Of a DNA stretch of 64,000 nucleotides, positions 22,896 to 35,600 are shown piece after piece. Source of the stretch: Allium sativum (lineage: Eukaryota > Streptophyta > Magnoliopsida > Asparagales > Amaryllidaceae); assembly GCA_030737875.1 (NCBI GenBank), contig CM060920.1, positions 482,328,861-482,392,860 of the forward strand, read 5' to 3'. The translations under genes were made by a program, and so were the position numbers. The notes below the pieces were generated by a model. It was not told where the DNA came from, ran no database searches, and saw nothing but the letters and a program-made list of their open reading frames with translations. How positions within the stretch are numbered: position 1 is the first letter of the stretch; each line of letters begins with the position of its first letter.

Positions 22896-23282
22896 ACACT
22901 CTCTCTCCCTCCCCCCCTATTTCTCTCTGCCCCCCCCCCCCACATTCATTCCTCAGAATCAAAACGAGATAAAAAAAAAAGAAAAAGAAAGAGGACGACG
23001 GAGGAATCCCCGTCGCTCGTCGGCGCCTCCAGCCGCAGGAGGCACTCCACCACCGCGCCGCCAGGGACCGAGACCCCCATCCCCAGCTTCGACGTCGCCT
23101 CCTTCCCCTACCCCCCCTCTCGCCGATCTTCCACTCGCGCAGCACCCAACCCACCACCACCCCTCCAGAAGCTCCACCCCCTAGCCTCCACCGCCTGCTC
23201 CTCCGTCTCTCCCCTCCTCTAGCTGAATCGAATGCCGCCAAAACCCCAAGACCCACCAGACCCCCCCCCTTAGCGATGCAGT
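22896..23282 (+). other. CT/GC-rich leader with possible splice donor
   Basis: Downstream of the TATA box the sequence turns strongly C-rich (CT runs, poly-C, GCCTCC) for ~390 bp, then abruptly AT-rich after GATGCAGT|GTAAGTTTTTTTTC (donor GTAAGT at 23283; 30965 in the 3' LTR). This is the look of a plant 5' exon and intron start. The Arg/Gly-rich ORFs on the opposite strand are by-products of the composition. Confidence 0.45.
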
Positions 23283-23737
23283 GTAAGTTTTTTTTCTGAT
23301 TGTTTGTTATAATTGATTTTAAATATTTAGTAGTTTAATCAGTTTAAAAATCTGATTTTTTTTGAGTGAATAAGAGTGTACATTGCTTTTTTCAAAATTG
23401 AAAAAGCTTAGATTTTTAATTTGATAAAACTTGGATTTGTATGATAGAAAGATCTGAATTTTAAAAATAGAAAGGAGATGTTTTTAAAATAGAAGATACG
23501 ATTTTTAGAATTGTAAAGATATGAAATAATTTTTAAAGGAATAAAAATATGATTTTTATATTTTTTTAAAGTATTAAAAAATATAGTTTTTACTATCTAG
23601 ATGATATAAAAATATGATTTTTGTTTAGGTAGAGAATTAGAAATATAATTTTTACATGATAGGAATATTGAAAATATCATCTTTATATGAGTAGTAAAAC
23701 AAAGATGTGATTTTTAATCTTTATATTTGAAAGGGCG

Positions 23738-25330
23738 AAATCTTTAGCATAATAAAAAATTCGATTTTTATATATTAAACAACGAAGTAAAAATTCGATT
23801 TTTATATATTGAACAACGAAGTAAAAATTCGATTTTTATATATTGAACAACGAAGTAAAAATTCGATTTTTATATATTGAATAGCGAAGTAAAAATTCGA
23901 TTTTTACATATGTAGTGGCTACGGGCAACGAAAGCGACAAAAGGCGAGATTGGCGAAGATTTCTATAAAAGAAGAGTCAAGATGTTTGGATAGCTTTCTG
24001 TGAGAATTTCTCACCTTTCAATTTCATTTTCTAGTTATATATATATACTAGGATGCAGACGGTGTTTAGTAGCACCTGACACAATCGTCCACAGACCATG
24101 GACTTGTTTGTTTGATTGCAAAAAAAAAAAATTTAGTTAGATTATTTGATTGAAATTGAATTGTTGGGTGAATTGAATGGATTTGATTGATGTGTGAATG
24201 GCGTGGGCCTTCACTAGACCGGGGATAAGGCTAGGCCTCGTCCCGTTTCTAGTATCGTGCCGTTATGCCGCCGAAATTTTCTAAAATAAGTTAGATAATA
24301 AAAATATCATTTTCATTGTGTAAATGAACTGAATAAAAATTCATGTGTTGAAATAAAATATTTTATCGTTAAAAATATAATTTTTAACGTGAAGTGGACA
24401 AGATAAAATATTCATTTACAAACCGGACGGTTTGTTTATGTACACTGATTTGACTGACATTGATTGGGTCGATAAATTTTACACATCGCCCAACTGCACA
24501 AATAAAATATGCGTTTGATGGTTTGAAACCCCACACGGGTGTTGGGATGAAATATGAAGTTCACTCATCCTGATTGATTAAATATGTCGATCGATTGATT
24601 GACAGGCTGTTATAAGCGTTAGATATCTATATTTGATGCTTATACAGTGTAGTGCACTTTGGTTGATGGTTGATTATTTTTCAATACTATTATATATGTG
24701 TGATGTATGAAAATCCATATAATTAACATTATATGGTAATTGATTGGGCCTCATTCCAATTTAGAAAATAAAGAATATTATAAAATTAAGGTTCATGTGT
24801 TGACAGTACTCATCCATTGAGATTGGTCATGTGTTGAACGAAATATTTTAGTAATAAAATTTACATCTTTATTATTATAAAATAAAGGTTCATGTGTTGA
24901 CAGTACTCATCCATTGAGATTGGTCATGTGTTGAACGAAATATTTTAGTAATAAAATTTACATCTTTATCAATATAAAATAAAGGTTCATGTGTTGACAG
25001 TACTCATCCATTGAGATTGGTCATGTGTTGAACGAAATATTTTGATAATAACAACTATTTTGAAAAAGAAATATTTGAAATAGAATATTTGAAAATAGAA
25101 ATTTATGAAGCCGTGTTGATTAGATTGACGCCATTTTGACGTGAACGATATTTATATCGATTTTATTCATTTTGAAATGAATTGAATTGAAAACGATTTC
25201 GAAATGAATTGAATTGAAAACGATTTCGAAATGAATTGAATTGAAAATGATTTCGAAATGAATTGAATTGAAAACGAATTCGAATTGAATTGAAAGCGAA
25301 TTGAAATGAATTCAAATTGAATTGAAATTT
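23738..25330 (+). repeat. Three minisatellites in LARD LTR 1
   Basis: (a) 23738-23915: ~35-bp unit ATTCGATTTTTATATATTGA + ACAACGAAGTAAA, ~5 copies. (b) 24785-25045: ~107-bp unit starting AAGGTTCATGTGTTGACAGT, 3 copies. (c) 25172-25330: ~27-bp unit GAATTGAATTGAAAACGATT + TCGAAAT, ~4 copies then decay. The same arrays are at ~31430-31595, 32470-32730 and 32860-33020 in LTR 2 with the same copy numbers, so they predate the insertion. Confidence 0.9.
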
Positions 25331-26999
25331 GAATTGAATAGAAATGAATTTTAAAACGAATTTATAAAGAAGAATTCAATTTTGATTTGAATTGAAAAGG
25401 AAGTTGAAATTACTTTTGAAACGGATTTAAAACTATTTATATAATTCGATTTAAATAGAAATCGACGAAATATATATTATATATATTATATATATATAAT
25501 ATAATGGCCTGAATAGAACGCGCCGCGTCGCGGCAGTTCGCGAATTTCGACCATTTATTTCAAACGGACATTACGGGAGATCCGACCGTCGGATCCTCCT
25601 AAAACCGGAACCGTTGGGTTCGTATCGAAAAGAGCTTTCTAACGAATATTAGAAATTAGAAATCTAACGGTTGGATTTGGAGATACGTCCAAATCAAATT
25701 TGAAAAAGGTCGCTGTAAGTGCAGTTCGATGGCCATTGATGGAAATCGACTGTACGGGCCTTTATAAAATTATTAAAAATAATAATAAATTGTGTAAAAT
25801 CATAAGAAATGATTTAGAAAGAATTGGGATAAAAAAACTCTATATTTGAAAAGATAAAAATAGATTTTTATCGAAATGAACTAGTTTTGAACTAGAATTA
25901 TAATTCTATTTATTTTTAAATAAGTAAATTGAATTTGAAAGGGTTTTAGAAATAACCAGAATTTCCAATGATTATATTGGAATGGATCTGAATCGAAATT
26001 GTCTTTGGATTATTTCGATGTTGGATTTTGGGATGATACAGATATTGTTATGGGAATTTGAAAGATATAGATATATATATCGTTATTTCCAATACGATAT
26101 TTGTTAGTCGTGGAATTTGATATTGAATATAAGCCGGTATATTTTCTATTCAGAGCCTTGTGTTTAATATCAAGTTGATTTGGGTTTGTCGTGAATGGTG
26201 TCTTCGTTAACATTGTTCTTGAACCCAGTAGAGAAAAGATTAAATCTTTTTATTTAGATTTAATGAAGTGTACCAATTAAATAATATCTAATTGGAATTG
26301 AATTGATATTGCTTTTTGGGTTTATCGTGAACAGTGTTTTTAAATAACACTTGTTCTTTAACCCGATAATTAATGGAATGATATTTTGGGTTTACCGTGA
26401 ACCGTGTTTTAAATGACACTGATTGTTTAACCCAGTTAAAGATTAAAACTAAGTGGAGTTTTAATGAATCTTTAATTAGATTGAAAAGATCGAAAATGGA
26501 GTACCACCAGTTTTGCTCCAGGCGATAGTTAAATCTTTAATTAGATTTGAACGTGAAATGGTAATTGAATTTACCGATAACACCGTGGTGTTAGATATGA
26601 AGTATAACCAGTTTTACTTCATGGGATGAATAGGTTGGGATTGGGAAATTAAAACAAACGATTACTTTGGTAAGGTTCGCTAATCCCGACTAGTTTGAAT
26701 TGATATTCAAAAATAGATTAAAGAATAAATTCAAGAAATTTATCTTTGATAAAATTAATGGGAACCTTTCCCTATGAATGTGAAATTTAGAAACTAACTG
26801 TCGGTTAGCTAAGCAGAATGGTTTTCTGGATATTGATCTGATGTTGGTTTCGGCCTTCGGGGTTAATATTTGGGGAATTATTCTCTTGATTAATTTACGG
26901 TTAGTGACTGATGAATTGGAATGAGGCGTATGTTGTGTTTGTGTAACACTTATTTAAAATATACGCGAGTTATTCGGAAAGACCGGGTTTATCCCATTC

Positions 27000-27870
27000 T
27001 GAATAACTGATACGACGATAAGTCGAAGATGAAGACGGCGGTTGAAGACCGGAAGTCTTCACGTCGTTTGGGTGATTACTGATGATCTTGATTGGGCTGT
27101 ACACCCAAGAAGATGGAAACAGTTGGGGATCGTCCAGACGTACTTGGAGATCGATGGATATGCGGGGTACTAGGTGCCTCCGGTTTCGTTCAGCCCCAGA
27201 ACGGACTTGTAAATGGATTGTGTGTCTGACATTGGATTTTAGTCTGTGTGATTGATCTCTATTAAATATATATCGGTTTGGCGGCGGAGAATTTATTCTC
27301 TTGCTTAACGCCCTTCTCTGAGACGTACGAGCTCAAGGGTTATATATTGATGGATATCAATCGCATGGAGTGAATTGCCTGTGTGGCATGACTAAGTGGC
27401 AAATGATCAAGGCTTCTGTTGAAAAGCAAAGTCTTGTGGATGATGATCGAAGCACGGCCTTTGTGGCGTAGCTTTGTGTAACGTTTACTTCGCGAGTTTC
27501 ACACCCGGTATGAACCAAAAACGGGAGACGGACCTCAGGGAGGGCATGCGTTTCTTTCTAGTTAGGAGTGGCGTCAGTGCTTGAACTGGCTGACGAGTTT
27601 GACTCATGTGGATGTTGCTTATTATTACTTGCTGAAAAGCGAGGCGCCTCGTGATATCGGTTTCGGCCGATGCTTCTGGTCGGCTGACGGGCCAGGCTTA
27701 CGCCCCAAAGGGCGGGGAAACGTAGTGTTCAGGCATAATAATCCACATCGGTGGACCGGCCCTGACGATCTAAAGGGTCGATGCGCTCTGACCCTGTGGC
27801 TCGGGCTAGAGAGTCACAAATCGGTAGAAGATCTTGCCCCTAGCCTCGGTTCATACCATAAATGATAACC
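27000..27870 (+). other. Conserved GC-rich R-U5 block of LARD
   Basis: GC-rich against an AT-rich LTR. It holds GAAGAC-CGGAA-GTCTTC (27044-27060), GTTTCTTTCTAG, the palindrome GAGGCGCCTC, GACCGGCCCTGACG and a CGGTAGAAGATC stretch, all with counterparts in T1 (2370 down to 1690 on its minus strand). A 94-codon ORF (27581-27865) is preserved between the two LTRs only because they are young; it is not preserved in T1. The block was read as structured non-coding sequence. Confidence 0.55.
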
Positions 27871-28250
27871 CAACTTCCAATACGACATTGCGGTTTTGAT
27901 TGTAAACTTATATATGGCGACATAGTGGTATGGGTCATTCATGCCGTCTATGATTGATACTTATGATTTGAAATTGTTTTGGCACTATGCACTTATAGTA
28001 TATCAAAATGATTTGTTTTAAACGTATCAAGCATTCTTGGCTATTATAAGGTAAAAACCCTATCCCCGGCTTGCGTTGCATTGTGTGATAGGACCTGGGT
28101 CTTATAATAGCTTCATTTTTCTTTATTTAGCATTGCGCTGTTGTTTTATGCACTGGTATTCTTGGGAGGAAACCCGTTCCGTGTTATACGGCGTGGTCCC
28201 TTGATTTACCTAGCTTTAAAAATAAAGATTAACTGTTTTAGTTCTCACAC

Positions 28251-28264
28251 CAGTCACATGACTG
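28251..28264 (+). other. Conserved LTR hairpin CAGTC/GACTG (LARD LTR 1)
   Basis: ACCAGTCACATGACTGACC forms a 5-bp stem and 4-nt loop ~395 nt before the LTR 3' end. The second copy is at 35925-35938. Confidence 0.65.
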
Positions 28265-28658
28265 ACCTGGAGTTTATTGTTTTAACCTAAACTCTGGGTG
28301 CCCTTATTTTGACACGGGCAGCTAGTAGTTTTGGTTTTGCAGATTTATATTCACAGGATCCTGGTTTACAGCTGGAACGATATCCGGAAAGCTTTGTATC
28401 CATATATCTACTTCTACTTGTGTATTGTATTATTTTCCGCTGCTATGTATTTAAATGTAATTTAAATCTCTGATATTTCTGTGTAATGTTTATTTATACT
28501 CTGTATATTCTTGTAATCTGATGCATTGTTGTAATATGCAATGAAATGTTCTTCTGTATGCGTTCTGATTTGTCGTGTTCTCAAACGATAGGGCGTTTCG
28601 AACGGTCTGAGTCGGTTTAGCGACTGCTTCGGACCGAGCGAAATTCCTTCTCGTCACA

Positions 28659-29686
28659 TTTGGTATCAAGGCTTTGGTTTACAGAGCTCGAGAACGAGGC
28701 ACATTAGAACCATACGAAAGAATTCATCAGATATTGGATTAGTAATATCCAATGGGAATGACTCGTTAGAGATAGGATCAGAAGTATCCTAGAACGAGTG
28801 TGAAGAGTATATTTTTCAAATGAAAACAATTTTGTTTTGAAAATTTAAATCAACTATTCGTATTTGATTATTTATTTGTATTGATTTGGACAGTCCAGTA
28901 TATAAAGAATTTGCATATACGCCTTGCAAACGTATATTCGAAGTTTTAATATACTGGATAGATATAGAGTCACATTCTAGACACCCGGGGATAATTCTGA
29001 TGATGTGGCCACATCATCAGTATTTATATTCGTGTTTCAAAGGTGGGATTCCTATATATTTCCATTAGACTGGTGTGAGAACCAAAATTAGATAGGGCCT
29101 ATTGTTGTGATTTGGCATCAAAAATCTGATTTTTGACTATATATCAAAGTTATGAATTTCAAACTCTAATCCATTAATTGATTGATGTTTGTGTTGTTCG
29201 TTTATTTGTTTGATAAATTTTAACCGTATAGCCAATTTGATCAAATATTGAATTGTATTGAAAATTAGTTGCATTTTCTTGCATATACAATACTCGCATT
29301 GAACAGGTCATAGCAAGGAGGCTAGAGCAGAGAATAAAATTTGTTTGCCCGACAAATAGGTACATGTTTACTACATAATTTACTGTTTTGTTTGGGTGAT
29401 GATGATTTTATGAGCCTATTGGCTAGCCGCTTGGCTTTTTCTTTTTCTTTTTGAGATCTGAAGGACCGGGGAAGCTATTTGAGATTTCCCGATGCTCCCG
29501 TTGCAGGGGAGGTTATGGCGAAATTTTTCGAAAATTTAGGGTGTTAGCCAAATTTTTGAAATTTTAGAAAATTCTCAGAAACTGAAAAGTTGGAGAAGGG
29601 AAGCCAGATCGAGCGTAGAACTGATTAATCAAACCACTTTCGACTTTGTTCCTTTTCGGGGACGAAAAGTTTTAAGTGGGGGAGAT
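28659..29686 (+). mobile_element. Interior of LARD, 1.03 kb, no gag or pol
   Basis: It starts with PBS TGGTATCAAGGC (28661-28672; first 8 bases fit initiator-Met tRNA), then a hairpin shared with T1 (28762-28798), a 65-nt imperfect hairpin (28894-28958, ends TCCAGTATAT/ATATACTGGA) and a 24-nt perfect palindrome (28997-29020). The rest is AT-rich without a recognisable ORF. It ends TTTTCGGGGACGAAAAG...TTTAAGTGGGGGAGAT, the polypurine region typical of plant chromoviruses. Size, LTR length and lack of coding fit a large retrotransposon derivative that must be mobilised by another element's proteins. Confidence 0.85.
28894..29020 (+). other. Long hairpin and 24-nt perfect palindrome in LARD leader
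   Basis: 28894-28958 folds with 10-bp ends (TCCAGTATAT/ATATACTGGA) and an inner ATATACG/CGTATAT. 28997-29020 is CTGATGATGTGG joined directly to its reverse complement CCACATCATCAG. Both lie 235-360 nt after the LTR, the region where retroelement dimerisation and packaging signals usually lie; function is inferred. Confidence 0.6.
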
Positions 29687-32600
29687 TGTAACAACCCGAA
29701 AATCTGGGCCAGTTTAAAATTTTTATTTTGGCAATTTTAGCGAATTTTGATTATTTAAAATGAATTATTTTAAATAATATCGACGAGAAATTTATTTTGA
29801 ATGGAATTCAAACATATATATTATATACGTCGTCGTTAGAATATAAATAATTATATATAATTATAAATAGAATTGAAAATGGCGCGGTAGTTCGATAATT
29901 CGATTTCAATCTTCAATTGAATGTACCGGGGGCAAAACAATCCGGATTTTAGTGAAACCAAAAACATTAGGATCTAATTGATGATATCTTTCCAACAAAT
30001 CCGACAAATCGAAATTTCATAGCGGGGATCAAAAGATATGTCCAGTTGAAAATTCTGAATAGTCGCTATGGAATTCAGGCCCTTGAAAATAGAGATTTTG
30101 CAAACGACCTCGGATTTCGACGAAACCAGTTTTGTTGGATCCGTGATGTCAAATTATTGCTAGATTCCAAATTTCATAATTTTTCGAATCAATATGTGAG
30201 CGTGGCAAAGGAAAACGCGTTTGACCAGTTTTAGTTGATTTTAATCGACTGGAAAATGGCCATTTTTCTAACGGTCTCAGAATTCGACGAAATTTGTTTT
30301 GTTAGGACCGTATCGTCAATACGAAGCTAGAAAATATTTTTTTGGAATTTTTCTAGTTAGTATGTGACCCCGGTAATTTGAAATGTACGTTTAAAATTCA
30401 ATATAGTGATTTAAATGTAGATTTAACGGAAATTGATTGTAACGATCGAATCAACCTACGATACATATCCCATTGTGTTCGGAATGAGGGTTAAACGCTA
30501 TGGACGACAGGCGGTGGGCCTCGTTTAGAGGTCGTATGTAAAAGTCAACTTTTTCGTAAATTAAAATAATAATAATAATAAATATAAAACACTCTCTCTC
30601 CCTCTCCCCCTATTTCTCTCTGCCCCCCGCCACGTTCATTCCTCAGAATCAAAACGAGATTAAAAAAAAAGAAAGAGGACGACGGAGGAATCCCCGTCGC
30701 TCGTCGGCGCCTCCAGCCGCAGGAGGCACTAGACCACCGCGCCGCCAGGGACCGAGACCCCCATCCCCAGCTTCGACGTCGCCTCCTTCCCCTACCTCCC
30801 CTCTCGCCGATCTTCCACTTGCGCAGCACCCAACCCACCACCGCCCCTCCAGAAGCTCCACCCCCTAGCCTCCACCGCCTACTCCTCCGTCTCTCCCCTC
30901 CTCTAGCTGAATCGAATGCCGCCAACACCCCAAGACCCACCAGACCCCCCCTTAGCGATGCAGTGTAAGTTTTTTTTTCTGATTGTTTGTTATAATTGAT
31001 TTTAAATATTTAGTAGTTTAATCAGTTTAAAAATCTGATTTTTTTTTTAGTGAATAAGAGTGTACATTGCTTTTTTCAAAATTGAAAAAGCTTAGATTTT
31101 TAATTTGATAAAACTTGGATTTGTATGATAGAAAGATCTGAATTTTAAAAATAGAAAGGTGATGTTTTTAAAATAGAAGATACGATTTTTAGAATTGTAA
31201 AGATATGAAATAATTTTTAAAGGAATAAAAATATGATTTTTATATTTTTTTTAAAGTATTAAAAAATATAGTTTTTACTGTCTAGATGATATAAAAATAT
31301 GATTTTTGTTTAGGTAGAGAATTAGAAATATAATTTTTACATGATAGGAATATTGAAAATATCATCTTTATATGAGTAGTAAAACAAAGATGTGATTTTT
31401 AATCTTTATATTTGAAAGGGCGAAATCTTTAGCATAATAAAAAATTCGATTTTTATATATTCAACAACGAAGTAAAAATTCGATTTTTATATATTGAACA
31501 ACGAAGTAAAAATTCGATTTTTATATATTGAACAACGAAGTAAAAATTCGATTTTTATATATTGAATAGCGAAGTAAAAATTCGATTTTTACATATGTAG
31601 TGGCTACGGGCAACGAAAGCGACAAAAGGCGAGATTGGCGAAGATTTCTATAAAAGAAGAGTCAAGATGTTTGGATAGCTTTCTGTGAGAATTTCTCACC
31701 TTTCAATTTCATTTTCTAGTTATATATATATACTAGGATGCAGACGGTGTTTAGTAGCACCCGACACAATCGTCCACAGACCATGGACTTGTTTGTTTGA
31801 TTGCAAAAAAAAAAATTTAGTTAGATTATTTGATTGAAATTGAATTGTTGGGTGAAATGAATGGATTTGATTGATGTGTGAATGGCGTGGGCCTTCACTA
31901 GACCGGGGATAAGGCTAGGCCTCGTCCCGTTTCTAGTATCGTGCCGTTATGCCGCCGAAATTTTCTAAAATAAGTTAGATAATAAAAATATCATTTTCAT
32001 TGTGTAAATGAACTGAATAAAAATTCATGTGTTGAAATAAAATATTTTATCGTTAAAAATATAATTTTTAACGTGAAGTGGACAAGATAAAATATTCATT
32101 TACAAACCGGACGGTTTGTTTATGTACACTGATTTGACTGACATTGATTGGGTTGATAAATTTTACACATCGCCCAACTGCACAAATAAAATATGCATTT
32201 GATGGTTTGAAACCCCACACGGGTGTTGGGATGAAATATGAAGTTCACTCATCCTGATTGATTAAATATGTCGATCGATTGATTGACAGGTTGTTATAAG
32301 CGTTAGATATCTATATTTGATGCTTATACAGTGTAGTGCACTTTGGTTGATGGTTGATTATTTTTCAATGCTATTATATATGTGTGATGTATGAAAATCC
32401 ATATAATTAACATTATATGGTAATTGATTGGGCCTCATTCCAATTTAGAAAATAAAGAATATTATAAAATTAAGGTTCATGTGTTGACAGTACTCATCCA
32501 TTGAGATTGGTCATGTGTTGAACGAAATATTTTAGTAATAAAATTTACATCTTTATTATTATAAAATAAAGGTTCATGTGTTGACAGTACTCATCCATTG

Positions 32601-35600
32601 AGATTGGTCATATGTTGAACGAAATATTTTAGTAATAAAATTTACATCTTTATCAATATAAAATAAAGGTTCATTTGTTGACAGTACTCATCCATTGAGA
32701 TTGGTCATGTGTTGAACGAAATATTTTGATAATAACAACTATTTTGAAAAAGAAATATTTGAAATAGAATATTTGAAAATAGAAATTTATGAAGCCGTGT
32801 TGATTAGATTGACGCCATTTTGACGTGAACGATATTTATATCGATTTTATTCATTTTGAAATGAATTGAATTGAAAACGATTTCGAAATGAATTGAATTG
32901 AAAACGATTTCGAAATGAATTGAATTGAAAACGATTTCGAAATGAATTGAATTGAAAACGAATTCGAATTGAATTGAAAGCGAATTGAAATGAATTCAAA
33001 TTGAATTGAAATTTGAATTGAATAGAAATGAATTTTAAAACGAATTTATAAAGAAGAATTCAATTTTTATTTGAATTGAAAAGGAAGTTGAAATTGCTTT
33101 TGAAACGGATTTAAAACTATTTATATAATTCGTTTTAAATAGAAATCGACGAAATATATATTATATATATAATATAATGGCCTGAATAGAACGCGCCGCG
33201 CCGCGGCAGTTCGCGAATTTCGACCATTTATTTCAAATGGAAATTACGGGAGATCCGACCGTCGGATCCTCCTAAAACCGGGACCGTTGGGTTCGTATCG
33301 AAAAGAGCTTTCTAACGAATATTAGAAATTAGAAATCTAACGGTTGGATTTGGAGATACGTCCAAATCAAATTTGAAAAAGGTCGTTGTAAGTGCAGTTC
33401 GATGGCCATTGATGGAAATCGACTGTACGGGCCTTGATAAAATTATTAAAAATAATAATAAATTGTGTAAAATCATAAGAAATGATTTAGAAAGAATTAG
33501 GATAAAAAAACTCTATATTTGAAAAGATAAAAATAGTTTTTTATCGAAATGAACTAGTTTTGAACTAGAATTATAATTCTATTTATTTTTAAATAAGTAA
33601 ATTGAATTTGAAAGGGTTTTAGAAATAACCAGAATTTCCAATGATTATATTGGAATGGATCTGAATCGAAATTGTCTTTGGATTATTTCGATGTTGGATT
33701 TTGGGATGATACAGATATTGTTATGGGAATTTGAAAGATATAGATATATATATCGTTATTTCCAATACGATATTTGTTAGTCGTGGAATTTGATATTGAA
33801 TATAAGCCGGTATATTTTCTATTCAGAGCCTTGTGTTTAATATCAAGTTGATTTGGGTTTGTCGTGAATGGTGTCTTCATTAACATTGTTCTTGAACCCA
33901 GTAGAGAAAAGATTAAATCTTTTTATTTAGATTTAATGAAGTGTACCAATTAAATAATATCTAATTGGAATTGAATTGATATTGATTTTTGGGTTTATCG
34001 TGAACAGTGTTTTTAAATAACACTTGTTCTTTAACCCGATAATTAATGGAATGATATTTTGGGTTTACCGTGAACCGTGTTTTAAATGACATTGATTCTT
34101 TAACCCAGTTAAAGATTAAAACTAAGTGGAGTTTTAATGAATCTTTAATTAGATTGAAAAGATCGAAAATAGAGTACCACCAGTTTTGCTCCAGGCGATA
34201 GTTAAATCTTTAATTAGATTTGAACGTGAAATGGTAATTGAATTTACCGATAACACCGTGGTGTTAGATATGAAGTATAACCAGTTTTACTTCATGGGAT
34301 GAATAGGTTGGGATTGGGAAATTAAAACAAACGATTACTTCGGTAAGGTTCGCTAATCCCGACTAGTTTGAATTGATATTCAAAAATAGATTAAAGAATA
34401 AATTCAAGACATTTATCTTGGATAAAATTAATGGGAACCTTTCCCTATGAATGTGAAATTTAGAAACTAACTGTCGGTTAGCTAAGCAGAATGGTTTTCT
34501 GGATATTGATCTGATGTTGGTTTCGGCCTTCGGGGTTAATATTTGGGGAATTATTCTCTTGATTAATTTACGGTTAGTGACTGATGAATTGGAATGAGGC
34601 GTATGTTGTGTTTGTGTAACACTTATTTAAAATATACGCGAGTTATTCGGAAAGACCGGGTTTATCCCATTCTGAATAACTGATACGACGATAAGTCGAA
34701 GATGAAGACAGCGGTTGAAGACCGGAAGTCTTCACGTCGTTTGGGTGATTACTGATGATCTTGATTGGGCTGTACACCCAAGAAGATGGAAACAGTTGGG
34801 GATCGTCCAGACGTACTTGGAGATCGATGGATATGCGGGGTACTAGGTGCCTCCGGTTTCGTTCAGCCCCAGAACGGACTTGTAAATGGACTGTGTGTCT
34901 GACATTGGATTTTAGTCCGTGTGATTGATCTCTATTAAATATATATCGGTTTGGCGGCGGAGAATTTATTCTCTTGCTTAACGCCCTTCTCTGAGACGTA
35001 CGAGCTCAGGGGTTATATATTGATGGATATCAATCGCATGGAGTGAATTGCCTGTGTGGCATGACTAAGTGGCAAATGATCATGGCTTCTGTTGAAAAGC
35101 AAAGTCTTGTGGATGATGATCGAAGCACGGCTTTTGTGGCGTAGCTTTGTGTAACGTTTACTTCGCGAGTTTCACACCCGGTATGAACCAAAAACGGGAG
35201 ACGGACCTCAGGGAGGGCATGCGTTTCTTTCTAGTTAGGAGTGGCGTCAGTGCTTGAACTGGCTGACGAGTTTGACTCATGTGGATGTTACTTATTATTA
35301 CTTGCTGAAAAGCGAGGCGCCTCGTGATATCGGTTTCGGCCGATGCTTCTGGTCGGCTGACGGGCCAGGCTTACGCCCCAAAGGGCGGGGAAACGTAGTG
35401 TTCAGGCATAATAATCCACATCAGTGGACCGGCCCTGACGATCTAAAGGGTCGATGCGCTCTGACCCTGTGGTTCGGGCTAGAGAGTCACAAATCGGTAG
35501 AGGATCTTGCCCCTAGCCTCGGTTCATACCATAAATGATAACCCAACTTCCAATACGACATTGCGGTTTTGATTGTAAACTTATATATGGCGACATAGTG

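Larger units (their letters stand above)
21999..28658 (+). mobile_element. 5' LTR (6.66 kb) of giant-LTR element LARD
   Basis: It begins TGTAACAACCC at 21999 and ends CCTTCTCGTCACA at 28658, followed by a PBS. It is nearly identical to 29687-36332; I count about ten substitutions in the first ~850 bp plus microsatellite length changes. Layout: U3 ~0.88 kb with repeated GAATTCGACGAAATCAG-type motifs; TGGGCC and TATA (22826-22895); a CT/GC-rich leader (22896-23282); a putative splice donor (23283); three minisatellites (23738-25330); AT-rich DNA with ~130-bp repeats around GGGTTTACCGTGAA (about 26160-26430); a conserved GC-rich block (27000-27870); a hairpin (28251-28264); and a possible splice acceptor (28341). 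No protein domain was found. Confidence 0.93.

Noticed and set aside
22837..23256. Arg/Gly-rich 139-aa minus-strand ORF (and its copy at 30545-30940)
   Set aside because: It is antisense to the LTR, arises from the C-rich leader, changes length between the two LTRs, and shows no domain.
27581..27865. 94-aa ORF present in both LARD LTRs (also 35254-35538)
   Set aside because: The LTRs are young copies of each other, so agreement is not evidence of selection. The equivalent T1 block does not keep the frame.
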